64,000 nucleotides of DNA from Streptomyces mirabilis (lineage in GTDB: Bacteria > Actinomycetota > Actinomycetes > Streptomycetales > Streptomycetaceae), in the NCBI RefSeq assembly GCF_018310535.1, contig NZ_CP074102.1:2666001-2730000 (forward strand), given 5' to 3'. The notes under the pieces were generated by a model. That model searched no databases and was not told the origin of the DNA. It saw only the letters and a list, made by a program, of their open reading frames with translations. The position numbers were made by a program, and so were the translations under genes. Positions 53,923 through 62,906 of this stretch are shown one piece after another. Each line of letters starts with the position of its first letter. Within the stretch, counting starts at the first letter, position 1.

Positions 53923-56118
53923 TCAGTCATCCTCGCCGCCCCCCGCGCGCTCCTGACCAGCACAGATGGCCAGAACATCGGCCCCGAACCGGTTGAACTT
54001 GCGCACGCCGACCCCGGGGATCCGCGCCAACTCGCCCTCGTCGTCCGGTGCGGCCTCGGCGATCGCCATGAGTGTCTTGTCGGTGAAGACGCAGAACGCG
54101 GGCTGCCCACTGCGCTGCGCCTGTACCGCCCGCCACTCCCGCAGCCGCTCGTAGAGGCCTTCGTCCATGTCGGAGGGGCAGTCCTCACAACGCATCAGTT
54201 TCATCTCACCGGCGTCGGTCAGCGTGCGCCCGCAGACCCGGCAGCGGGCCGGGGTCCGGCTCGTCCGCCGTACGACCGTGCCTCCGCTGCTTCCGATGCC
54301 GCGCTCGATGCCTCCTGGACCGCCACCGGCGCTGCGGGCCGCGGTGGCGACGGAGCCGGGGCGCAGCCCGTCGAGGAAGCGGCTGGGCCGGCGGTTGGGC
54401 CTGCCGCCGGGTGAGCGGGACAGGGCCCAGGAGACGAGGAGGTGTTCTCTGGCGCGGGTGACTCCGACGTAGAGGAGGCGGCGTTCTTCCTCGATCTGCT
54501 CGTCGGTCTTTGCGTAGGTGATCGGCATCATGCCCTCCGCGACGCCGACCAGGAAGACGACGTCCCACTCGAGTCCCTTGGCGGAGTGCAGGGAGGCGAG
54601 GGTGACGCCCTGGACGGTCGGGGCGTGCTGGGCGCTCGCGCGCTCGTCGAGCTCGGCCACCAGGTCGCCGAGGGTGGCGCCCTGTTTGGCGGCGGCGAAG
54701 TCCCGGGCGAGATGGACGAGGGCGGCCAGTGATTCCCAGCGCTCTCTGACGGCGCCGGATCCGGCCGGGGGTTGGCTGGTCCAGCCCTCGCCGGAGAGCA
54801 CCGCGCGGACCTGGGAGGGCAGGTCGACGGCGTCGTCGAGGAGGGAGTCGTTGGCGCCGAAGCGGGCGGCCGCGCGCAGGGCGGCACCTGCTTTGCGCAC
54901 CTCAGGGCGGTCGAAGAACCTCTCGGCGCCACGCAGCTGGTAGGGCACTCCGGCGTCGGCGAGGGCCTGTTCGTAGATCTCGGACTGGGAGTTCGTGCGG
55001 AAGAGGATGGCGATCTCGCCCGCGGGGATGCCGGAGGCGATGAGGTCGCGGATGCGGCGGGCGGCGCCCTCGGCCTCGGCGGGTTCGTCCGTGTATTCGG
55101 CGTAGACGGGCTCGGGGCCCGGGGCACGCTGGGAGATCAGTTCCAGACGGTGGTCGGCGGCCCGGCCGCGAGCTTGGGAGAGGAGGCCGTTGGCGAGGTG
55201 CACCACTTGGGGTGAGGAGCGGTAGTCGCGGACGAGCTTGACGACGGTGGCCCCGGGGTGGCGGGTGCGGAAGTCGAGCAGGTGGTCGGGAGTTGCACCG
55301 GTGAACGAATAGATCGTCTGGCTGGCGTCGCCGACGACGCAGAGGCTGTCGCGCTCGCCGAGCCACAGTTCCAGGAGGCGCTGCTGGAGGGGGCTGACGT
55401 CCTGGTACTCGTCCACCACGAAGTGCTGGTACTGGGAGCGGACTTGTTCGGCGATGTCGTGCCGGTCCTGGAGGATCCCGACGGTCAGCAGCAGGACGTC
55501 CTCGAAGTCGATGACGGCGCGGTCGCGCTTGAGGTCCTCGTACGTGGCGTAGAGCTGGGCGATCTCGGCCGGGTCGCGGGGCGACTGACGGCCGGTCTTG
55601 GCCGCGGCGGCCGCGTAGTCGGCGGGGACGGCCTGGGTGACCTTGGACCATTCGATCTCGGCCGTGACGTCGCGCAGCTCGCCCCGGTCGAGGCGGATGC
55701 GGCAGGCGGCTGCCGCGTCGGCGACGAGCTGGATCTTGCGGTCGATCAGCCGGGGCAGGCCGCCACCGACCGCTTTCGGCCAGAAGTACTGGAGTTGGCG
55801 CAGCGCGGCGGAGTGGAAGGTGCGGGCCTGGACACCACCGGCGCCGAGCTGGCGGAGCCGGCCGCGCATCTCGCCTGCGGCCCTGTTGGTGAAGGTGACG
55901 GCGAGCACACTGGAGGGCTGGAGGATCCCGGCACGCACCCCGTAGGCGATGCGGTGGGTGATCGCTCGTGTCTTGCCCGTGCCGGCGCCTGCCAGCACGC
56001 ACACCGGACCGTGCAGGGCGGTGGCGACCTCGCGCTGCTCGGGGTCGAGCCCGTCGAGCACCGCGTCGGCCGTGTCCGGTGCCTGCGGGAAGAGGGTGGA
56101 GTGCGTTGCTGCTGTCAC
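53923..56118 (-). CDS. uvrD2: UvrD2, SF1A DNA helicase with HRDC domain
   Basis: This 731-residue helicase has the Walker A GPVCVLAGAGTGKTRAITHR, the Walker B VVDEYQDVSPLQQ, motif III GDASQTIYSFTGA, and the late motif LASLHSAKGLEWDVVFLVGV. The C-terminal tetracysteine motif is CxxC-x14-CxxC (CRVCGRT, then MRCEDC), and an HRDC domain (about 655-720) follows, both features of mycobacterial UvrD2. It functions in DNA unwinding and repair. It is divergent from the mycoredoxin gene. Confidence 0.95.
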   Translation of the reverse strand: MTAATHSTLFPQAPDTADAVLDGLDPEQREVATALHGPVCVLAGAGTGKTRAITHRIAYGVRAGILQPSSVLAVTFTNRAAGEMRGRLRQLGAGGVQARTFHSAALRQLQYFWPKAVGGGLPRLIDRKIQLVADAAAACRIRLDRGELRDVTAEIEWSKVTQAVPADYAAAAAKTGRQSPRDPAEIAQLYATYEDLKRDRAVIDFEDVLLLTVGILQDRHDIAEQVRSQYQHFVVDEYQDVSPLQQRLLELWLGERDSLCVVGDASQTIYSFTGATPDHLLDFRTRHPGATVVKLVRDYRSSPQVVHLANGLLSQARGRAADHRLELISQRAPGPEPVYAEYTDEPAEAEGAARRIRDLIASGIPAGEIAILFRTNSQSEIYEQALADAGVPYQLRGAERFFDRPEVRKAGAALRAAARFGANDSLLDDAVDLPSQVRAVLSGEGWTSQPPAGSGAVRERWESLAALVHLARDFAAAKQGATLGDLVAELDERASAQHAPTVQGVTLASLHSAKGLEWDVVFLVGVAEGMMPITYAKTDEQIEEERRLLYVGVTRAREHLLVSWALSRSPGGRPNRRPSRFLDGLRPGSVATAARSAGGGPGGIERGIGSSGGTVVRRTSRTPARCRVCGRTLTDAGEMKLMRCEDCPSDMDEGLYERLREWRAVQAQRSGQPAFCVFTDKTLMAIAEAAPDDEGELARIPGVGVRKFNRFGADVLAICAGQERAGGGEDD

Positions 56119-56271
56119 CCCGCCATGCTGCCAGGTCGGCGGGGACGCACGAGCCGGTTGTCCACAGGGAGGCCCTTGCAGTCGTACTAATGCGGCAGGC
56201 GCTGGGCGTGCTCTTGCTCACGCGTCTGCCGCCAGGCGCCCTCGTGTACCGGGCCGGGGTACCCGGACACG

Positions 56272-56297
56272 GGAATGGTGGCCCGCTCGCGTACGTT
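56272..56297 (+). promoter_or_regulatory. SigR-dependent promoter of mycoredoxin
   Basis: GGAAT (56272-56276), an 18-base spacer, and GTT (56295-56297) match the SigR consensus exactly. The predicted start near 56304 is about 40 bp before the mrx1 ATG. Confidence 0.88.
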
Positions 56298-56344
56298 CCA
56301 CCTCTGCGACGACGCACCCCCAGCAGCAAAGGAGCACGAGAGAC

Positions 56345-56587
56345 ATGCCGGGCACTGTGACGATGTACAGCACCACGTGGTGCGGATACTGCACGCGACT
56401 GAAGGGCCAGATGGACCGCGCGGGCATCGCGTACAACGAGATCAACATCGAGCAGGACCCGGAGTCCGCGGCCTTCGTGGAGAAGGCGAATGGCGGGAAC
56501 CAGACGGTTCCGACCGTTCTGTTCGCGGACGGCTCGACGCTCACCAACCCTTCGCTGGCGCAGGTCAAGCAGAAGATCGGCGCGTAA
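56345..56587 (+). CDS. mrx1: Mycoredoxin (Mrx1-like glutaredoxin)
   Basis: This 80-residue reductase removes mycothiol from oxidised proteins. The active site is CGYC at residues 13-16 (STTWCGYC), and the cis-proline is in NQTVPTVLFADGST. The ATG at 56345 follows AAAGGAGCACG. It is preceded by an exact SigR-type promoter, in line with a role in thiol stress. A perfect hairpin follows. Confidence 0.93.
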   Translation: MPGTVTMYSTTWCGYCTRLKGQMDRAGIAYNEINIEQDPESAAFVEKANGGNQTVPTVLFADGSTLTNPSLAQVKQKIGA

Positions 56588-56631
56588 GCGGTTCACCATC
56601 GGTGCGCCCCGGCGGTTGCCCGGGCAGTAAC

Positions 56632-56668
56632 AGGGGCGGTCCTTGAATCTGACTCAAGGACCGCCCCT
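56632..56668. terminator. Perfect bidirectional hairpin after mrx1
   Basis: AGGGGCGGTCCTTGA pairs with TCAAGGACCGCCCCT around a 7-base loop, between convergent mrx1 and nudC. Confidence 0.92.
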
Positions 56669-56714
56669 ACTGTGTGACTTGCGCCACTCGTGCGAGTGGT
56701 GTGGTGTGTGTCGG

Positions 56715-57665
56715 TCAGGCGGCTGCCGCTCCCGGGCGCGGCAGGGGCTTGCCGTACCAGAGTTCGATCAGGCGGGCGGCGATGGAGATGCCGAACGGAG
56801 GCAGTACCTCGCCGGACTCGAAGGCGGTGCGCAGGTCCTCACGGGAGAACCAGCGGGCCTCGTGGATCTCCTCGCCGTCGACGTTGATCTCGGACGAGGT
56901 GGCGCGGGCCATGAAACCGAGCATGAGGCTGGAGGGGAACGGCCAGGGCTGGCTGGCGACGTACTCGACCTCGCCGACCGTGACGCCCGCCTCCTCGAAG
57001 ACCTCGCGGCGCACGGACTGCTCGATGGACTCACCGGGTTCGACGAACCCGGCGAGCGTGGAGAAGCGGCCCTCGGGCCAGTGCACCTGGCGGCCGAGCA
57101 GGATGCGGTCCTCGTCGTCCGTCACCGCCATGATCACGGCCGGGTCGGTGCGTGGGTAGTGCTCGGCGCCGCAGGCGGGGCAGCGGCGGATGTGTCCTGC
57201 CGCCGCGATCACGGTGCGCTCGCCGCAGCGTGAGCAGAAGCGGTGCAGCCGCTGCCAGTTCTCCAGGGCGACGGCGTGCACCATCAGGCCCGCGTCGCGG
57301 GGTGAGAGCAGGAGTCCCGCCTCGCGCAGGCCCGCCGGGCGGGCGGACTGGTCGATGCGGCCGGGCAGTGCGTCCTTCTGGAGTGCGAAATAGCTCACAC
57401 CGTCGTCGTCCGTGCCGAGGAAGTAGCGGTGCGCCTCCGTGAGGGGGGCCTCGAAGGAGGGGGTCATGAGGAGTTCGGTGGTGCCGTCCGCCGTCTCGTC
57501 GATGAGCACCTGACCGCCGGAGACCACGAAGACGCGGGTGGTGGGGTGGCTCCAGGCCGCCGCGAGCCAGGCCTCGTCGAGCCGGTGGTGGGCGGCCCGG
57601 TCGATGCCGCTCGGGGCGGTGAGCGAGATGGGACGGTCGGCGGTTCGGTCGGTCCAGGTGGTCAC
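56715..57665 (-). CDS. nudC: NADH pyrophosphatase NudC
   Basis: This Nudix enzyme cleaves NADH and removes NAD caps from RNA; it has 316 residues. The zinc ribbon is FCSRCGERT with IRRCPACGAEHYPRTDP. The Nudix box is GFVEPGESIEQSVRREVFEE, continuing EAGVTVG. The characteristic SQPWPFPSSLM follows. The GTG at 57665 is preceded by GGAAG-type sequence. It lies convergent to mrx1, and the M20 peptidase gene is upstream on the same strand. Confidence 0.95.
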   Translation of the reverse strand: MTTWTDRTADRPISLTAPSGIDRAAHHRLDEAWLAAAWSHPTTRVFVVSGGQVLIDETADGTTELLMTPSFEAPLTEAHRYFLGTDDDGVSYFALQKDALPGRIDQSARPAGLREAGLLLSPRDAGLMVHAVALENWQRLHRFCSRCGERTVIAAAGHIRRCPACGAEHYPRTDPAVIMAVTDDEDRILLGRQVHWPEGRFSTLAGFVEPGESIEQSVRREVFEEAGVTVGEVEYVASQPWPFPSSLMLGFMARATSSEINVDGEEIHEARWFSREDLRTAFESGEVLPPFGISIAARLIELWYGKPLPRPGAAAA

Positions 57666-57784
57666 GGGTGCTTCCAACTCCCCCGGTGGAACGGTTATTT
57701 CGGCGGGCGGTTCAGCAGGTCGGGTGCGAAGGGCGCTGTTCGGGGTGGGGACGGACTTTGCGGGAAGGGTGGAGACGGGCTTCT

Positions 57785-59197
57785 TCAGTGTGCCTCGCGC
57801 CAGTTCTCGGCCAGGTCGCCCCACAGGTAGGCGCTGGTTTCGACGCCCTTCATGAGGAGGTCGAGTTCGACCTTCTCGTTGGGGGCGTGCCAGCCGTCGG
57901 AGGGGACGGAGATGCCCAGGAAGAGCACGGGGGCGCCGAGGACTTCCTGGAGGTCGGCCGCGGGTCCCGAGCCACCCTCGCGGGTGAAACGGATCGGCTG
58001 TTCGAAGGCGCGGCCCATGGCGCGTACGACGGACTGCAGGGCGGGGTGGTCCAGCGGTGTGAGACAGGGGCGGGTGGCGGCACCGAACGTGATCTCGTGC
58101 CGGATGCCGGCGGGCAGCCGGTCGGCGGCCCAGGCGCGGACCGCCTTCTCGATGTGGTCCGGGTCCTGGCCCGCCACCAGCCGGAACGAGAGTTTCACGG
58201 TGGCCGAGGACGGGATGATCGTCTTGCTGCCGGGGCCTTGGTAGCCGCCGCCGATGCCGTTGACCTCGGCGGTGGGGCGGGCCCAGATGCGCTCCAGGGT
58301 GGTGTGTCCTGCCTCTCCGTAGGTGGCCGTCGACTTGGCCGTGCTCAGCCAGCGCTCCTCGTCGAAGGGCAGTTCGGCGAAGAGCTCACGCTCGCGTTCG
58401 GAGAGTTCGGTGATGCCTTCGTAGAAGCCGGGGACGGCCACGCGCGCGTGCTCGTCGTGGAGGGCCGCGACGAGGCGGGCGGCGGCGGTGGCCGGGTTGG
58501 GCACGGCGCCGCCGAAGGAGCCGGAGTGGATGTCCTGCTGCGGCCCGTACAGCTCGATCTCGCACTCGGCCAGGCCTCGCATGCCGGTGCACACGGTGGG
58601 GGTGTCCTCGGACCACATGCCGGTGTCGGAGACGATCACGGCGTCGGCGGCGAGCCGGTCGGCATGACTCTCGACGAGGTCGCGGAAGTGCGGGGAGCCG
58701 GACTCCTCCTCGCCCTCGATCAGGAGCTTGAGGTTCACGGCCGGTGCGCCGCGTCCGGTGGCGGCGAGGTGGGCGCGGACGCCGAGTGTGTGGAAGAACA
58801 CTTGGCCCTTGTCGTCGGCGGCACCACGCGCGTGGAGGCGGTTACCGCGGATCACCGGTTCGAAGGGGTCGGTGTCCCAGCCGTCCTCGCGGGCTGCGGG
58901 CTGCACGTCGTGGTGTCCGTAGACGAGAACCGTGGGGGCCCCGGGGTCCTCGGAGGGCCATTCGGCGAAGACGGCGGGGGCGCCCTCGGTCGCCCAGACC
59001 TCGGTGGTCGGGAAGCCGGTCTCCTGCAGCTTGGCGGCAAGCCAGTCGGCGCTGCGCGCCACGTCCGCGGCGTGGTCGGGTTGGGCCGACACCGAGGGGA
59101 TGCGCAGCCACTCCGCGAGGTCGTCGAGGAAGGCCGTGCGGTGGTTCTGGATGTACGTGCGGACGGTGCTGACGGCGTTGTCAACGGGCTTGCTCAT
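57785..59197 (-). CDS. M20-family dipeptidase
   Basis: This cytoplasmic zinc peptidase of 470 residues has metal ligands in VLVYGHHDVQPA, ARGAADDKGQVF and LIEGEEESGSP, with a late His in GVETSAYLWGD-type ends. It contains the lid domain (about 190-340). The family includes dipeptidases and other amidases, and the exact substrate cannot be read here. ATG at 59197 is preferred; a GTG six bases before is possible. The gap to the adnB stop is only 10 bp, so it is probably cotranscribed. Confidence 0.88.
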   Translation of the reverse strand: MSKPVDNAVSTVRTYIQNHRTAFLDDLAEWLRIPSVSAQPDHAADVARSADWLAAKLQETGFPTTEVWATEGAPAVFAEWPSEDPGAPTVLVYGHHDVQPAAREDGWDTDPFEPVIRGNRLHARGAADDKGQVFFHTLGVRAHLAATGRGAPAVNLKLLIEGEEESGSPHFRDLVESHADRLAADAVIVSDTGMWSEDTPTVCTGMRGLAECEIELYGPQQDIHSGSFGGAVPNPATAAARLVAALHDEHARVAVPGFYEGITELSERERELFAELPFDEERWLSTAKSTATYGEAGHTTLERIWARPTAEVNGIGGGYQGPGSKTIIPSSATVKLSFRLVAGQDPDHIEKAVRAWAADRLPAGIRHEITFGAATRPCLTPLDHPALQSVVRAMGRAFEQPIRFTREGGSGPAADLQEVLGAPVLFLGISVPSDGWHAPNEKVELDLLMKGVETSAYLWGDLAENWREAH

Positions 59198-59207
59198 GCT
59201 CACGAGC

Positions 59208-62200
59208 CTATCCGCCCACGGAGGCGTGTTCGTCCGGCGGATCCCCGGCAGACGCTTCCTGTGGGTCCGCCGGGTCCTGTGTGAGCAGTCGTTCCAGTGC
59301 CGCGCGGTCCGGGAGCTCGTCCGGGTGGACCACCTCACCGCTGCGGACGTACAGGAACGCGGCCTTGACGGACTCCAGGGGCACGCCCTGTTGTTCGGCC
59401 CAGGCGAGGCGGTACAGGGCGAGCTGGAGGGGGTCGGCGGTGCCGGTGCGACTGGTCTTCCAGTCGACGATCTCGTACGTCGTGCCGGCGCCGTCCTCCG
59501 CCCGGTAGACGGCGTCGATCCGGCCCCGTACGACGCGTCCCGCGATGGCGAGCTGGAACGGTGCCTCGACGCGGTGGGGGGTGCGGTGCGCGTAGGGAGT
59601 GCGCTCGAAGGCGTCCTTGAGCTCCTCCAGGTCGCGTTCGTCGGCGATCTCGGCGTCGCTGCCTGGCAGCTCCTCCGGTTCCAGCATCGGCAGCCGCAGC
59701 TCTTCGAAGCGGGACTCCAGCCAGGCGTGGAAGCGCGTTCCGCGGCGCGCGGCGGGCTGTGGGGGGCGTGGCATGGGGCGCGCGAGCTCCTGTGCGAAGC
59801 CGTCCGGGTCGGCGGCCAGGCGCATGAGCTGCGTCACGGTGAGCGAGGCCGGCAGGGGGACGTCGGTGAAGCTCGCGCGGGCGCGCAGGAGCTCTCCGGT
59901 GAGGGCGTCGAGGTCGCGGTCCCAGGAGACGAGGGTGCGGGCCTCCTCCGGGGTGAGAGGCGCGGGTTCCTCAGGGTGCGGTTCCTCAGGGTGCGGTTTC
60001 GCAGGGTGCGGGCCAGCCCCCGGAGCCGATGCCTGGTGCGGGACCGTCGGGCGGTCCTGCGGGGGTCGCGTCGGCCGGTCCTCGGGGCGGTCGGTCGACC
60101 AGGAGTCCCAGTCGGAGTCGTCCCCGTCGGGGAAGTCGTCGTCCCCGTAGGCCACGTCGTCGTACGCGGGGTCGTCGTCCTCGGGCGGGGGTGGCCAGTC
60201 CGGATCGTCGTACGAGGTGGGGTCGTGGTCGGCCGCGTGCCCGGCTCCCTCCGCCCCGGGGTGGGGCTCTTCGTGGGACGCCACGCGCTCCAGATGGGCG
60301 AGTACGGTCTCGGCGGCGGCGCGGCGGCGGGCCAGTGCCGAGTCGTCGAGCGGGAGCGGCCACGCGTGGTCGGCTGCCGCCTCGCGCAGGGCGGGGTTCT
60401 CCTCGTCCTCGGCGGGCTCCTCGGCCCAGACCTCGATCTCGCCATGTCCGGCGGCGCAGTGATCGTAGAGGGCGTGCAGGAAGTCCGAAGGGCCGCGCGG
60501 CTTCTTCTGGGAGGGGCCCCACCAGTGGCCGGAACCGAGCAGGAGCGAGCGGGGGCGGGTGAAGGTGACGTAGCCGAGGCGGAGCTCTTCGGTGTGCTGG
60601 TGGTCCTTCATGGCCTCGTGGAAGGCCTTGATGCCCTTGGCGTCCCAGGTGGCGATCTCGGGGAGCGTGTCGGCGTCGCCGCGCAGCTCATGCGGCAGGA
60701 CCTTGCCCTGGGCGGTCCACTTCTCGCGGCCCTGGCCGCTGGGAAAGGTGCCGGTGACGAGTCCGGGGACCGCGACGACGTCCCACTCCAGGCCCTTGGA
60801 CTTGTGCGCGGTGAGCACCTTGACGGTGTTCTCGCCGCCGGGCAGGGCATTGTCTAGGCCCTTCTCGTACTGGGCGGCGGTGCGCAGGAAGCCGAGGAAG
60901 GCCAGCAGGGTGGCCTCGCCGTCGCCCGCGGCGAAGGACGCGGCGACGTCGAGGAAGTTCGACAGGGTCTCTCGGCGGCGGGCGGCCAGCGCGTGCGGGG
61001 ACGCGGAGAGCTCGACCTCGAGGCCGGTGACGGCGAGCACCCGGTGCAGGACGTCCATCAGGGGGTCGGCGAGCGAGCGGCGCAGGTCGCGCAGCTCGGC
61101 GGCGAGCCGCGCGAACCGCACCCGCGCGTCCGGCGAGAAGGGCAGCCCGTCGTCGTCCCCTTCGGCCTCGATGGGCATCTCCAGGAACGTGTCGAGGGCG
61201 TCGGCGAGCGATATCACCTCGGCCGGGTCGACCCCCTCCACGGCCGCGGCGAGCCGACGGTCCATGTCCTCGTCGGCGCCCACGCGCGCGTGGGACACGA
61301 GCAGGCGGGCGCGCCTCCCCAGGAGGGCGAGGTCGCGCGGGCCGATCCGCCAGCGGGGGCCGGTGAGCAGGCGGACCAGGGAGGCGTTCGCCCCGGGATC
61401 CTGAAGGACTTCGCAGACGGCGACGAGGTCGGCGACCTCAGGCAGGTGCAGCAGCCCGGAGAGGCCCACCACCTCGACCGGGATGTCCCGGGCGACGAGC
61501 GCGCCCTGGATCTCGGCGAAGTCGCCCGCCGTACGGCACAGCACGGCGATCTCGCCGGGCGCCTTTCCGGTGCGTACGAGGTGGGCGATCGAATCGGCGA
61601 GCCAGTCGATCTCCTCGGCGTGGGTACGCAGCAGCGCGCAGCGGACCTGGCCGTCGTGCTCGGCTCCTGGGGCCGGGCGGAGGGCCTCCACGCCCTCGTG
61701 CATGGCGCGCAGGGGCTCCGCGAGGCCGTTGGCGAGGTCGAGGAGGCGGCCGCCGCTCCGGCGGTTCTCGCTGAGCGCCTGGCGGGCCGCGGGGCGGCCG
61801 TCGGCGTGTGCGAAGTGTTCGGGGAAGTCGTCGAGGTTGGCGACGGAGGCGCCGCGCCAGCCGTAGATGGCCTGGCAGGGGTCGCCGACCGCGGTCACCG
61901 GGTGGCCGGTGCCGCCGCCGAAGAGTCCGGCGAGCAGGATGCGCTGGGCCACCGAGGTGTCCTGGTACTCGTCCAGCAGCACCACCCGGAACTCGTCGCG
62001 GAGAATTTCCCCGACCTCGGGGCGGGTGCGGGCCAGGGTGGCCGAGAGGGCGATCTGGTCGCCGAAGTCGAGGAGGTCGCGCTCGCGCTTGGCCGACCGG
62101 TAGCGGCCCACCAGCTCGGTCAGTTCACGCCGGGCCGCGGCCGCCTCGGGGACCTTCCGCAGATCGGCGTTGGTGAGTTTGGCGCCCTCCAGGGAGCGCA

Positions 62201-62783
62201 GCAGCTCGGCGTCGTAGGCGCGCAGGTCCTCGGGCCGTACGAGGTGCTCGGCGAGTTCGGAGTCGAGTGTGAGGAGGTCGCCGACGAGGTCCGGGAAGGA
62301 GCGGGTCAGCGCCGGGTACGGTCCCGGGGCCTCGCGCAGTACGCGGGCGGCGAGCTGGTAGCGGGTGGCGTCGGCGAGCAGGCGGGAGGTCGGTTCGAGT
62401 CCGATGCGCAGGCCGTGGTCGGTCAGCAGGCGGCCCGCGAAGGCGTGGTAGGTGGAGATCACCGGCTCGCCCGGCGGGTTGTCGGGGTCGATCACGTCCG
62501 GGTCGGTGACTCCGGCCTTGATCAGTGCCTTGCGGACCCGCTCGGCGAGTTCGCCCGCCGCCTTGTTGGTGAACGTGAGACCGAGGACCTGCTCGGGGGC
62601 GACCTGTCCGGTGCCGACGAGCCACACCACGCGTGCCGCCATCACCGTGGTCTTGCCCGATCCGGCTCCGGCCACGATCACCTGCGGGGCGGGCGGTGCG
62701 GTGATGCAGACCGTCTGCTCCGGGGTGAACGGGATGCCGAGGAGCTCCTTGAGCTGCTCGGGGTCGGTGATAGGGGCGGGCAT
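59208..62783 (-). CDS. adnB: AdnB-like helicase-nuclease subunit
   Basis: This 1191-residue subunit belongs to the actinobacterial AdnAB DNA-end resection complex. The N-terminal UvrD-type motor has Walker A VIVAGAGSGKTTVMAARVVW, Walker B VVLLDEYQDTSVAQ, GDPCQAIYGWRGAS, and LTAHKSKGLEWDVVAVPGLV. A long acidic, disordered segment (about 850-960) precedes a RecB-type nuclease whose D-x-VDWK motif is GRIDAVYRAEDGAGTTYEIV, then DWKTSRTG and QLALYRLA. It follows the adnA gene with 123 bp between. This is the actinobacterial analogue of RecBCD/AddAB. Confidence 0.92.
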   Translation of the reverse strand: MPAPITDPEQLKELLGIPFTPEQTVCITAPPAPQVIVAGAGSGKTTVMAARVVWLVGTGQVAPEQVLGLTFTNKAAGELAERVRKALIKAGVTDPDVIDPDNPPGEPVISTYHAFAGRLLTDHGLRIGLEPTSRLLADATRYQLAARVLREAPGPYPALTRSFPDLVGDLLTLDSELAEHLVRPEDLRAYDAELLRSLEGAKLTNADLRKVPEAAAARRELTELVGRYRSAKRERDLLDFGDQIALSATLARTRPEVGEILRDEFRVVLLDEYQDTSVAQRILLAGLFGGGTGHPVTAVGDPCQAIYGWRGASVANLDDFPEHFAHADGRPAARQALSENRRSGGRLLDLANGLAEPLRAMHEGVEALRPAPGAEHDGQVRCALLRTHAEEIDWLADSIAHLVRTGKAPGEIAVLCRTAGDFAEIQGALVARDIPVEVVGLSGLLHLPEVADLVAVCEVLQDPGANASLVRLLTGPRWRIGPRDLALLGRRARLLVSHARVGADEDMDRRLAAAVEGVDPAEVISLADALDTFLEMPIEAEGDDDGLPFSPDARVRFARLAAELRDLRRSLADPLMDVLHRVLAVTGLEVELSASPHALAARRRETLSNFLDVAASFAAGDGEATLLAFLGFLRTAAQYEKGLDNALPGGENTVKVLTAHKSKGLEWDVVAVPGLVTGTFPSGQGREKWTAQGKVLPHELRGDADTLPEIATWDAKGIKAFHEAMKDHQHTEELRLGYVTFTRPRSLLLGSGHWWGPSQKKPRGPSDFLHALYDHCAAGHGEIEVWAEEPAEDEENPALREAAADHAWPLPLDDSALARRRAAAETVLAHLERVASHEEPHPGAEGAGHAADHDPTSYDDPDWPPPPEDDDPAYDDVAYGDDDFPDGDDSDWDSWSTDRPEDRPTRPPQDRPTVPHQASAPGAGPHPAKPHPEEPHPEEPAPLTPEEARTLVSWDRDLDALTGELLRARASFTDVPLPASLTVTQLMRLAADPDGFAQELARPMPRPPQPAARRGTRFHAWLESRFEELRLPMLEPEELPGSDAEIADERDLEELKDAFERTPYAHRTPHRVEAPFQLAIAGRVVRGRIDAVYRAEDGAGTTYEIVDWKTSRTGTADPLQLALYRLAWAEQQGVPLESVKAAFLYVRSGEVVHPDELPDRAALERLLTQDPADPQEASAGDPPDEHASVGG

Positions 62784-62906
62784 GTCGGAGAGGCTAGCGG
62801 CGCCCACTGACAGCGGAGGCCACATCGGCCGCCGGGACGGAAGAAGTGCTGGTCAACACGTGTGGTGCCGTACGTCACTCGCTGACGTGACGTCCTCTTG
62901 GGCCCC

